From positions 27,667,248 to 27,731,247 of the forward strand of contig CAIIXF020000003.1 of assembly GCA_903813345.2 (NCBI GenBank): DNA of 64,000 bases, given 5' to 3'. Origin of the DNA: Owenia fusiformis. Lineage: Eukaryota > Annelida > Polychaeta > Sabellida > Oweniidae. A model generated the notes under the pieces. That model was not told the origin of the DNA. It worked only from the letters and a program-made list of their open reading frames with translations, and did no database searches. The stretch's first letter is position 1; each line of letters begins with the position of its first letter. This document shows, in pieces, positions 32,395 to 43,678 of the stretch. Made by a program: the position numbers and the translations under genes.

Positions 32395-35300
32395 ATGAAT
32401 ACATTAATTAAACGGAGTCTTGTTAGGTTTACATCTAAGTCCCATATTTTTACTAATCAATGTCGTAGTCGTGCAACAAAGGTAGGTTTCATTCAAAATT
32501 TTAAAGTTCAGTCAGTAAAAATTTACTAAATTTTAAATCATCATCATCATCATCATCATGTTTAGGAGGGTAAGGTTAGTCCTGTGTTTGGAATTACTTT
32601 GCATTTACAAAATAAGCAATCAAACGACTATATTGCAACAGTATATGAAAAAATGGAAACAAAAGTGCTCAACATACAGTGGGGAACATAAAGAATTAAT
32701 TACTTTAGCTATGAAAATGACATGCTGTCGCACATGTAATAAATTCTTACATCAGTGTTTTCAGTGCTCTATTTTCTCCGTCCTAGTAAGTCCAGATATA
32801 GTGGAATTTGTGTCCATAATGATAAATGAGAACTTAAAATTTGAAGTGGATATTCACATGTTAATGCCGACTCTTCAAATGTTGAGGTGATTTTGGAGTC
32901 CGATTACGCTGCAATGCGGATTGGCTCCCAGAATGCAACATGACACGTGCCAGCTTTCAAAATGCTGTTCCGCCATTTTGAAACCTGTCACGAGTAAATA
33001 AGGTTAACTGATGTTGCATTCTGGGAGTCAATCCTCCTTCGATTACAAACATGGGGATTCATGAAAACATTCATTCGATATGGTAGGGATTTATCAATCA
33101 TTTGCAGGTATGAAGCTTTGGATTCATTTATCATGCACTTAAAGTGAACGGGAATTATTTTTCTACCGCTTGAGAGACTTTGAGACACGAAACTTAGAAT
33201 TTAGCTCATTGTGACAACTTTTGATGGTTGAGGTTTATTTTTGTTCCTCACTTTAAATAAATGACACCTGGATTTTCTATCACCATTTCCAGATGGTGAT
33301 TTGAGACTTCATACTTTCCAATAATGTTTAGATACACATCCCTTAAGTTTTGTATATTTTACATTTTGTATACTCTCATCCACTGATGTATAGCCTCTTG
33401 AAAATTCTCTTCTTTTTATCATGGGAAATCCTCACTTCAGCAAATCCAGGTGTCATTTATTTATGGTGAGCACTGTACAAGTCCTAACTTTTGTATATTT
33501 CAGATAGTTACAGTATAATGTGCAGCAAAGCTGTGGCCTTTTGTAATTCAGGGAGCTTCAGCCATGTTAATCTTTTCGAAAATAACATGGCAGAGAAGTA
33601 TCAAAATATAAGAGGCCACAGATATGATAGCTAAACTACAAAACAAACTAAAATATAAAAAAATTAGGACATGTATAAATGTTTCTATTTTACATATTCT
33701 GTTTCAATAGCTTATGAGGGTACATGTGCAGATGGCACGATTCACCATATTCTATAAAAGTAGGGCATATTCATTAAATAGTACCCCCAAAGACCCCTTA
33801 GAAAAAATTAAAAACAAGCAATAATATACCCCTAATTGAAAGATATTATTTAAATATACATGTTATTATCTAATTATTTTTGAAGAATACATGTATACAA
33901 ATCCAACGGCATTTCCTCTTTTTCAGGCATCATTATTGTCCAACCAGTTGGTAGATGAGTTATCAGGAGTGTTGGGTGATGAGAATGTATCTAAGGCAGA
34001 AGTGATTAGAGAACAGCATGGCAAAGATGAGTCATATCATAGGTACATTATAAACATATTCACTATTTTAAGTTAAGTTTGTGTTTGTCAACTACGAGCA
34101 ACTTGTTACTCAGTATCAAGGCAGTAGTTATGCTTAGTAATGTACATGATGTACATTTACATGGGGAAGCTTTCAGAGAAATAGCTGAAGAAAGGGTATA
34201 TGATTTGGTTAATATGAAATTGGCTGACAAAGGTGTTCCACTTATAGGGGTTTATTTGACAATAGTCACTTGTACATGTATTTTGGTCTTTGGACTCTGA
34301 AAAGTTCAATTAACAGGGGTGTATCACTTCTAGACATGAATATTCAATCTTAAAAAATGCTTCAGTTTAGCAATAGTTGAGCTCATTTATATAAAAAATA
34401 CTATGTTTAATGTGAAACATTTTTATTGCCAGTGGCCAGCCAGCAGATGTTGTTGTATTTCCTACCTCTACGGAAGATGTCAGTTTAGTGGCACAGTTTT
34501 GCAATCGCAATAATCTGCCAATCATACCATTTGGCACTGGGACAGGCCTTGAAGCTGGGGTCAGTGCAATTCATGTAAGTTAGAAATTACAACAGAACTT
34601 GTCAGTGTGTACATCTCTCCTTAATTAACACATTTCAGACTCTGTGCAATTTAAGTGCGTTGTACATGTAAGTTGAAAGTTACAATTGTAATGTCAGTTT
34701 GTACTTTCCATGTATTTCATGTTAATGTTGTTTTTGTTACATTTTAATTTTACTTTATACAGTATAATTTATTGTTTCCTTAGTAACTGACTCATTAAAA
34801 AGTAAAAATAGATGATAACAAAATGCTGTACTGGAGGGGGGGACTCAAGTTATTTTGCTATTTTGAAAAATGTTAATATTTTTTTCTACTCTCTCCTCAT
34901 TGTACATTTACTGTACATGTATACATGTACACCCTGTGCTGGATTTTTAGATCTCTCACATGTACATTTAGTACCATCTTTAGATTTGAAAGAGCTTACA
35001 TTAATATTTTTAAACACATCAATTATCCAAAATATATACTAACTAATCCATATATTCATGTGTACATTAGGGAGGAATATATACTAACTAAACAATATAT
35101 TCATGTGTGCATTAGGGAGGTGTGTGTGTAGATCTGTCAAAGATGTGTGAGATTGAAGTTAATGTTGAAGACTTTGATTGCACAGTCCAGCCAGGTGTCA
35201 CAAGGATAGCGCTGAATACATTTTTGAGGGATACAGGTCTTTGGTTCCCTGTTGGTAGGTACATGTACAAATGTACAGTTCTCTTGAAATCATTGTTTTG

Positions 35301-38300
35301 CCCATATTTTCAATTGCTCAAATGCTTATCAGGTTAGATTTTTCAACCTTGCATGCTTTTGAAATGATAATGTTTAATTTGATAGATTTATCAAAATATT
35401 ATTTTGTGGAGTTAATTAAATCAGATTTAAGGCAAAACAAGATCATTCCACAAAGACGACTTTTCTCTGGGAAAAAGTAAATAAAATTGATATTTCAAAA
35501 TCCCATTTTCAATCTAATTTTAATCAAAATACACGTATATTACTTCATTCCATTGCTTATTTCGTTAAGTAGTACATGTATCTAAAAACAAATGGAAAAT
35601 ATTAACATATACAGATTATACAATTACAATGGTCTTATTAAAAGCTAAACACAAACTACTGTATTCTCTACAGATCCTGGAGCAGATGCATCACTTTGTG
35701 GAATGTGTGCTACCAGTGCCTCAGGAACTAATGCTGTACGTTATGGCACCATGAGAGAGAATACCCTGAACCTAAAGGTGGTCCTAGCAGATGGAAGAAT
35801 CATAGAAACAGCTGGGAAAGGAACACGCACAAAGTAAACATATTAATGCATGTTAATCTTCCATGTTTTGCAAGACATTATGCAATTATGATATGCAATG
35901 CAATACAATATGATGCAATAAAAATAGTATGCAATGCAATATTCCATAGAGTTTTAAATCATTTTAAATATGGGCATTCTCTCTGCTTTTATATTTAAAC
36001 ACGCTAGACATGTCACTTTTACATGTAGCTCTATGATAAAACAAATAATCCATTGAATCATTGAGTAACTTAACTTGATTCCTTACAAATTTTAAAATAT
36101 AGGATTTTTAACCATTTAAATGTTTTAGTAGATATCTTCTTATAAATTCTAGGAAGAGCTCTGCAGGGTATAATCTGACAAATCTGTTTGTTGGGAGTGA
36201 GGGCACACTAGGTCTCATCACCAAGGCAACGCTGAAACTCTATGGAATACCAGAGGCAGTAAGACACCTTCTTAAACTTATCTGAAACTACATGAATGTC
36301 ATTCTTTTTTTGTTATATCAAAGTGATGGTTTTACATACTGCAAATGAGTATTATCTGTAGTATAGAATTCAGAATTTTTCATACAAATAACATGAATCC
36401 ACTTACCTGTTTGTTAGATAATAATATAATTTAATGTAATATAACTGATTCTTTTGTAATGATTTTAACCTGTGCCATGGGTCCTCATCTTTAAAATCAT
36501 ACTGGCATTTTGTTTATTGAACCCCCTACCATGTCCATGTTCACAAAGTGCCATTATACAATACATACACAGTACAAATTACAAGACATTATTATTTGAT
36601 TTATCTAGATGGTGTCAGCGGTGTGTCATTTTCCCAGTGTGCAGTCAGCAGTAGATACTACTGTCCAAGTTTTGCAGTGTAATATACCAGTTGCAAGGAT
36701 AGGTAATTTATACATCCATATTGCTTCTTTTAATTCACAAGAACAATGGATACCATGTACGTGTATTTACATTGTACATTGTATATCCCCTGAATTATTA
36801 TGTTATAAAGAAGTTACAAAACATGTATGTCTGTGAGTTTGCAATATACATATATATTTAAATATCAAGCTAACACGTTAACTAACACTGTTTACTATCA
36901 GTATTTTTTCCAACAAAGGTCATTTACTTGACAACACAAGATTAATCTAAATGAAAAATTTGGCCCCCAAAACTGTCTCATAGACAGATTCATTAAAAAT
37001 GTAAACATCTACAATAATTCAGTGTCCCAGAACAAATAAAGCATGCATCTAATCTTTTACATGTATATTCCAGGCTGTAGAGTTGCATTTTGTTTATTCA
37101 GAATTTCTTGATGATGTCATGATGGATGCTGTAAATCGCTATAGCAGCATGGACTATCCAGTGGCGCCATCTTTGTTCCTAGAGTTTCATGGATCTGAGT
37201 CTCATGTCCAAGATCAAGCAAAGGCAGTAGGTTTGTATGTTTTGAATTATTGTTACTTGTCTGCATATAGTTAGCAAATTAAAGAGGTTATACTGTCGCT
37301 ATTTACTAAGTGTGCATTCGTTATATCCAAATAATGATTACCCAATTAGCATTTGAAGAGATTTATTGCCAACTGCTGAGAAGTCCGATAGCCACCAACT
37401 ACCGAGTGGCGGTCGACTTTTGACTTAACTATCTATCTTATCTGTTTACCTAATCTTTCAAATGAGGGTTATCATTCAAAATATCAATAGGCTATCCTGG
37501 ACCCTGTTGCTTTAATAGCTTTATTGCATGATAACTATCTCAAACTAACACCAAATGACAACATGTTCGCTAGAAACCTCATAAAACAGATTGTATTACT
37601 TCATCACTAGTTGCAATATTTTCTAACAAATACACAATAAGTCTTCAAAAACGCTTACAATTCTCCCACTTCAAAATAATTACAAAATAATGTATCTTAA
37701 TTGTCTTGTTATTTTCTAATCATCCAATAGGTTCAAAGGTTATTCATGGGGCATATTATTTAACAGTCCATATTGTTCTCTTTTTTTAAAATAAAAACGT
37801 AATGTTTACTTAATTGAAATTGAATCTTGTTTTGTTTCAGGAGAACTTTGTGAAGCCAATGGAGGCTCAAGTTTCCAATGGGCCAAAGATGCTGATGAAA
37901 GGAATCGTCTCTGGAAGGCACGTCATAATGCTTTCTATGCTTCCCTAGCTCTCAGGCCAGGCTGCAAGGTGGGTAAATATGACCATATAAATATTGTATA
38001 CTACTTTTTTTAAACAAGGATCAATATTTTTCAAAAATATATAAATTAACTCATGACCTAATTAACATTTAATATAATATTAAATGATATATTATAAAAA
38101 GTAGACAGAAACTGGATAACTTTACATTTCTGTAGCTTATTGTCTTTAATTCTGTATAATAAGATGTGAGTCAGGTGCCTGATGATATCTTCAACTGAAG
38201 GACTCTTAACCCGATTCAGCCTAAATGTACCTGACCTAACACAAAGCTCCGACCTTGACACTACCTAGCACATATCTATGTGACATTGACCATATCCAGT

Positions 38301-41300
38301 CCACATTAACCTGACCTTGACCCAACCTAGCAAATATTGATTTGACCTTGACCAATCGAAGCCAATATTGATTTGACCTTGACCCTACCTACAGTAGCAC
38401 ATATTGATCTAACCTTGACCAACCCCAGCCCATATATGGATTTGGCCTTGACTCTATCGAGCACATATCAACCTATCCTTGACCAGATACAGCCCATATT
38501 GATCAGAGCTTGACCCTACCCAGCCTATGTCCACTTAACCTTGACCCAACATAGCACATATTGACCAGACCCTGACCCTACTGACCCGACCCTTTACTGA
38601 TTACAGCTGCCATTGCTTACATTCTGCTGAGCTTGAATTCCACTTAATTTCTGTGTGTGTCTTTTACGATGATCATGCTTACATTTTACTTTCAAATAGG
38701 GATTTGCTACAGACTGCTGTATTGCCATCACACAACTAACAGAACATGTCATTGCAATGAAACAAGACATTAGCAAATCTAATTTATTAGGTAACTTCCA
38801 GCACATTCTGCACTACTGCACTGCACTGAGACCATGATACAAAAATGAACCCAGCCTGTCCAATTTCCAGCTTCTTACATGTTTTTGCTTCCATGTTACA
38901 TACATTTACATTTGTTCTTTACTATTTTGTACAGCTTAGCCTATAATGCCATAAAGGCGATTGACAAGCCATTATGTATGAAGAAATTGTATGATGAAAT
39001 AAAAAAAAACTGCACTGCAATTTTACAAGATAAAATAAAAAATACAGTCGTTAACCCCTCTTTTGAGTTAAAACATATTAAAAGTTATACAATGAATAAA
39101 AATTATTAGGACAAGTTATGCCTCTTTTGACATAACTATCCTTCACAAATCGTCTTGTCATACTGAAAAAGAATTTAGTCTTACTACTTTGGTGGCATAG
39201 TATTTTGAATTAGGGTCAAGATAAGACCTCTCTTTAATTTTATTACAAGAATGGATGAAACAATCAAAGAATATTCCATCTTAACCTTTTTGGACAAGTG
39301 TTTTTATAAAATTCCAAAACTCCTTTGAATTGTTATCACTGGTTTTATCACTAGATTCTGAAAATCTCTGTTTATCAAACAAAATAACTTCATATATAAA
39401 AGCATTTAAGCATTGCAAAGTTTTTTCATACATGCTGTTCCATAATACACTAAATTCACCTGTCCAATAAGGTTTCTTTAAAATGACCTTGCATTTTTCA
39501 AAATAATCCACGCATATTTTATAAATTCCACAGCTTTCCTTTAGAAACACTTATTGCATTTTCCTATAAATATGCTACTGTATTACACAAATTCAGGCAC
39601 ACTATTTTTTCAATGCATCATAGATTCCTTTTTAATGGCTGCAATTTGTAGAATTACTGTAAAACAAGAAATGTATTATGTATCTTCAATGAATGGAAAC
39701 AAATGTACAGAATTTGCTCTTCCAAATTAAACAAAATCGAGCAGTTATGAGATTAAAACTAGAAAGATAAGGATTAGATGCTCAAACTGATCTTGTTTTA
39801 CTGTATATATTCAAATGTTTTCCTTTGTGCTTTTGTTGCAAAAATTAGTTGATCAAATGTTTGCATGTGTTGGAAAATTTAGTTGATCAAATGTTTTCCT
39901 TTGTGCATGTGTTGGAAAATTTAGTTGATCAAATGTTTTCCTTTGCGCTTGTGTTGCAAAAATTAGTTCATCAAATGTTTTCCTTTGCACTCGTGTTGGA
40001 AAATTTAGTAGATCAAATATTTTCCTTTGCGCTTGTGTTGCAAAATTTAGTTGATCAAATGTTTTCCTTTGTGCTTGTGTTGCAAAAATTAGTTGATCAA
40101 ATGTTTTCCTTTGGCTTGTGTTGCAAAATTTAGTTGATCAAATGTTTTCCTTTGGCTTGTGTTGCAAAATTAAGTTAATCAAATGTTTTCCTTTTTGCAT
40201 GTGTTGGAAAATGTAGTTGATCAAATGTTTTCCTTTGTGCTTCTGTTGCAAAATTTAGTTGATCAAATGTTTTCTTTTGCGCTTGTGTTGGAATTCAGCC
40301 CAGCAGTGTGTGATAGAATGTTCTCCATGTTTCAGTCCATAACGACTGATGTTTGTGTTCCAATGACTGAACTGCCAGGCAACATCGTCAGCACAAAGGA
40401 AGACATTTTGGCAAGTGGGCTCAAGGGTATGTGAACTAAAACATTGTGAACAAATTGCGAAAACATTTTGGAAAAACAAATCTATAGTATTAAACATACA
40501 AGTACCCTTTCTAAAATAACCAAATCCTCATCTAAGAACTCAGCAAGAACATATACCAGCTCATAATGAGTCAACTGATGCAATGCATAAAAAGTCATTA
40601 TATTGATTATAAATTTGATTTTTTCATCGATAGAATTTATGTTAACATTCATATAAAACACAAAAAAACATGTAACAGCTTTCCTCATAAATGTAGAATT
40701 AAAATCCACTTGAATAAACCTAATATTTCCAGGGTGAAAAAAAATGTAAAAAAAATCCTTCAAAATCTCTGTTTCAGGCCCTATAGTAGGCCATGTTGGA
40801 GATGGTAACTTCCACTCACTTCTGCTCGTTGACCCCAGCAGTGAGTCAGAGCTGCAAGAAGCAAAACATCTTGCAGATAGAATGGCAAGGTACAGTACAA
40901 CAATACCGTGTAATAACTATATTCTATGAAAAAGTATATTCTAGGTTGGGCACAGCCAAACCCCTTCACTTCCACCATTTTATGCCAGACTTTGTCACAT
41001 ATAGATGCTATTGCACATGTACATACTATTGCACATGTAAATACTATTGCACATGTACATATATACTATTGCACATGTAAATACTATTGCACATGTAAAT
41101 ACTATTGCACATGTACATACTATTGCACATGTAAATACTATTGCACATGTAAATACTATGACAAATATAAATACTTTGTCACTTATAAATGCTCTTGCAC
41201 ATGTAAATACTATGACATATATAAATACACTATCACTTATAAATGCTGACACGTCAGAGCTACAGGGCGCCTATGACATATATAAATACTTTGTCACTTA

Positions 41301-41937
41301 TAAATGCTATTGTACATGTAAATACTATGACAAATATAAATACTTTGTCACTTATAAATGCTATTGTACATGTAAATACTATGACAAATATAAATACTTT
41401 GTCACTTATGAATGCTATTGTACAGTACATGTAAATACTATGACAAATATAAATACTTTGTCACTTATAAATGCTATTGTACATGTAAATACTATGACAA
41501 ATATAAATACTTTGTCACTTATAAATGCTATTGTACATGTAAATACTATGATAAATATAAATACTTTGTCACTTATAAATGCTATTGCACATGTAAATAC
41601 TATGACATATATAAATACTTTGTCACTTATAAATACTGACACACATCGATACTGTGTCACATATAATTCCTTTGTCATATATAAATTATGTATCACATAT
41701 AAAATTTAGTTAGTATGTCACATGTGAATACTATGTCACATGTTAGTATGTTTCTGTTGTAATTTTTCCAGGAGAGCAATAGCTGCAGGTGGCACATGTA
41801 CTGGAGAGCATGGGATAGGAAAAGGCAAGCGCCATCTTTTGAAAGAACAGTTTGGGGATGTTACTATGGATGTAATGGGACAGATCAAACAATCATTGGA
41901 TCCTAAAAACCTTATGAATCCTGGGAAAGTTCTGTAG
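32395..41937 (+). CDS. LDHD: Mitochondrial D-lactate dehydrogenase (FAD-linked), 12 exons
   Basis: Oxidises D-lactate and related D-2-hydroxyacids to 2-oxoacids, passing electrons toward cytochrome c in mitochondria. Exons: 32395-32481, 33927-34042, 34433-34574, 35116-35254, 35674-35833, 36153-36258, 36609-36702, 37102-37230, 37841-37968, 40336-40426, 40778-40889, 41772-41937; 489 residues. The first exon encodes a basic, Ser/Arg-rich presequence of 29 residues typical of mitochondrial import. The FAD-binding domain shows [15 protein letters not shown] (97-111) and [20 protein letters not shown]. The C-terminal cap shows HVGDGNFH (403-410) and [13 protein letters not shown]. Exon 8 needs the donor GTAG|GTTTGT; the stronger-looking GTAGGT three bases earlier would break the frame. 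Introns 1, 9 and 11 carry repeats. Confidence 0.96.
32537..32559. repeat. (ATC)n microsatellite
   Basis: About seven ATC units in LDHD intron 1. Confidence 0.9.
32905..33050. repeat. Short inverted-repeat element in LDHD intron 1
   Basis: GGATTGGCTCCCAGAATGCA at 32918-32937 is mirrored by TGCATTCTGGGAGTCAATCC at 33014-33033. The interior has GCCATTTTG. It resembles the ends of the foldback at 20218-20732. Confidence 0.7.
35031..35120 (+). repeat. 45-bp tandem duplication of the LDHD exon 4 splice acceptor
   Basis: Copies 35031-35075 and 35076-35120 each contain TACTAAC (ideal branch-point word), CATTAG and GGAGG. Only the downstream acceptor keeps the frame open. Using the upstream one would insert GGAGGAATATATACTAACTA.. 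in frame and reach a TAA within seven codons. Confidence 0.85.
38262..38595. repeat. Degenerate tandem repeat (TTGACC-rich) in LDHD intron 9
   Basis: Units of about 35-40 bases contain GACCTTGACC, CTACCTAGC and ACATATTGA, repeated about nine times with drift. Confidence 0.7.
39281..39545 (-). pseudogene. Possible LINE (non-LTR retrotransposon) relic
   Basis: A minus-strand frame of about 85 codons contains [13 protein letters not shown] and, later, [14 protein letters not shown]. The PYW and KEFW words resemble the linker between endonuclease and reverse transcriptase in CR1/Jockey-type ORF2 proteins. No catalytic domain is preserved nearby. It lies antisense in LDHD intron 9. Identification rests on motif resemblance only. 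Confidence 0.3.
39841..40292. repeat. 42-bp minisatellite, about 10-11 copies, LDHD intron 9
   Basis: Unit AAAATTTAGTTGATCAAATG followed by TTTTCCTTTGTGCATGTGTT and GG. It ends 44 bases before LDHD exon 10. Because 42 is divisible by three the array stays open in frame, which explains long but meaningless open frames here. Confidence 0.92.
41003..41705. repeat. 18-bp satellite with 54-bp higher-order units, LDHD intron 11
   Basis: The 5' part is built from 18-bp monomers TATTGCACATGTAAATAC. From about 41150 the array changes to a 54-bp higher-order unit of three diverged monomers: TATGACAAATATAAATAC, TTTGTCACTTATAAATGC, TATTGTACATGTAAATAC. It is interrupted once near 41245-41275 by ACACGTCAGAGCTACAGG. 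Both strands stay open over long stretches because 18 is a multiple of three. Confidence 0.93.
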
Positions 41938-42539
41938 AATGAAGTGTATTCATATGAGGACTGTACCCTCTCTGGGTACATTATACAAGAGATTGAATGT
42001 TATAAGCCTATTTGGCTCTCAAATATTTTTAATACAATATAATAATATTCAATATTCATATAGATAGCTTGATTTATGGTAGATTTAGTGCATTTTAAAT
42101 AGCTGATATAATTAAACGTAATGTTGCAGAAAATATAATAATCATTGTGAATAATGTCTATGTAAAACTGCCAAAGAATTATTGTTGGTGCCATGTAAAT
42201 TTCATATACTATCAATACATGTATGTCACAGTCTGATATTAATGGCTAGAAATGCTTTGGAAAATGTAATGTACTGTTGTTATTGATGCTCTTTATGCTA
42301 AAAAGTGCAATTATTCTTGAACACATATACTTACATAGTGGCATAGCGAGTATTACAATGTTTATATGGAGTATCTACATATGTGATATCTAATCAATTT
42401 AAAGTGCTATCATGTTTGAACTATAGAAGGGAACATGTTCATTTATCTACACTTGGTCATTATACTAAGATTATGTGTTAATTTTAGTTGTTAATTTTAC
42501 TTTTTGAATATCCTGTATGTTATTGACATCTATATCAAT

Positions 42540-43500
42540 TGTTATCCCATCGAACTAAGTTCGGAGGGATATAGGGATCACCTCCATCCATCCGTCCGTC
42601 CGTCCGTCCGGGCAATAACTCAAATACTGTTGGCCCGATTTTGTTCATATTTTGTACACATACATGTATACCCTATGGAAGTAGAAGTTCTGCTCGAAAG
42701 CCGATTTTCAAAATGGCCTCTCATTTAAAAATGGCGGCCATTTTAGTGCCGATTTACCAGTAATTTAAGTGCAATATGTAAAACTGAAATAGCAATATGT
42801 TTTAAATGCAAAAAAATTATATAGGACATTAATAAAGCTAGAAATGTAGATATTAAAGAAGCACATGGCAGCCATCTTGAAAAATGGCCGCCTTTACTCT
42901 TCGTTTTACGATTTTTGCTGTAACTCGGAGCGATTTTGTTCATATTTGGTATGTGAATACTAAAAGCATGGCACACTGTCTAATGACACTTTTGGTAGAA
43001 GGTGGCCATTTTAACGTTTTTTACTATAACTCGAAAAGTAGTGGAGTGATTTTGTTCACATTTGGTATGTGGATACTATAAGCATGGTACACTGTCTAAT
43101 GAAACTTTTGGTAGAACGTATTTTACATTTTAACGTATTTTACTATAACTCGAAAAGTAGTGGAGCGATTTTGTTCATATTTGGTATGTGAATACTATAA
43201 GCATGGCACGCCCTCTAATAACACTTTTGGTAGAAGGTGGCCATTTTTAGAAATGGCCGCCATTTTAACGTATTTTACTAAATCGAAAAGTAGTGGAGCG
43301 ATTTTGTTCATATTTGGTATAGTATGTGAATACTATTAGCATGACACACTGTCTAATGACACTTTTGGCAGAAGGTTGCCGTTTTGAAAAATGGCTGCCA
43401 TTTTTGCTATATTTGTAAATATGGGATGGGATTTGCTACGCTTTGGCGTTGCTGTTGTCTAGTTTTTAAATGTGATATAATACAATACAATACAATACAT
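42540..43500. mobile_element. Composite interspersed repeat with about 120-bp tandem core
   Basis: It starts CCATCGAACTAAGTTCGGAG, followed by a (GTCC)n tract, then four diverged units of about 120 bases containing AAGTAGTGGAGCGATTTTGT, TTTGGTATGTGAATACTA, AAGCATGGCACAC and AATGGC.GCCATTTT. It ends with TTTGCTACGCTTTGGCG and an (ATACA)n tail. It fills the space between the convergent LDHD gene and the unknown secreted-protein gene. Family not assigned. Confidence 0.75.
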
Positions 43501-43644
43501 ATGCAGTTCTATAACCTTTGTGTATAAAAGGGTTAAGCTTGCTCAATTAAATGAATAAATATTTTTTGTACAATTTATGTAAGCATCTGGTTCTTTGAAT
43601 GTACTGGTAACCTTTCAACCCAAAACAAATTATTTTCTTAAATT

Positions 43645-43650
43645 TTTATT
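43645..43650 (-). terminator. Poly(A) signal of the unknown secreted-protein gene
   Basis: Minus-strand AATAAA starts 29 bases after the TAA stop at 43681-43679. Confidence 0.6.
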
Positions 43651-43678
43651 GTCAAAAAATTCACTTTAAATCATAAGT

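Noticed and set aside
37081-37101. Earlier LDHD exon 8 acceptor near 37074
   Set aside because: It would add residues absent from the LDHD family and not restore phase; the acceptor at 37101 gives the expected [13 protein letters not shown] join.
37225-37230. Stronger-looking donor GTAGGT at the end of LDHD exon 8
   Set aside because: It would shift the frame in exon 9 and destroy the conserved [12 protein letters not shown] block.
38879-39109. Lys-rich 76-codon plus-strand frame near the LINE-like fragment
   Set aside because: No motif support; it lies in an LDHD intron and has no splice-site context.
39849-40133. 94-codon open frame with [14 protein letters not shown] repeats
   Set aside because: It is the 42-bp minisatellite read in a frame that happens to lack stops; it lies in an LDHD intron.
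41047-41709. 220-codon frame and several overlapping frames on both strands
   Set aside because: They are produced by the 18/54-bp satellite, whose period is divisible by three.
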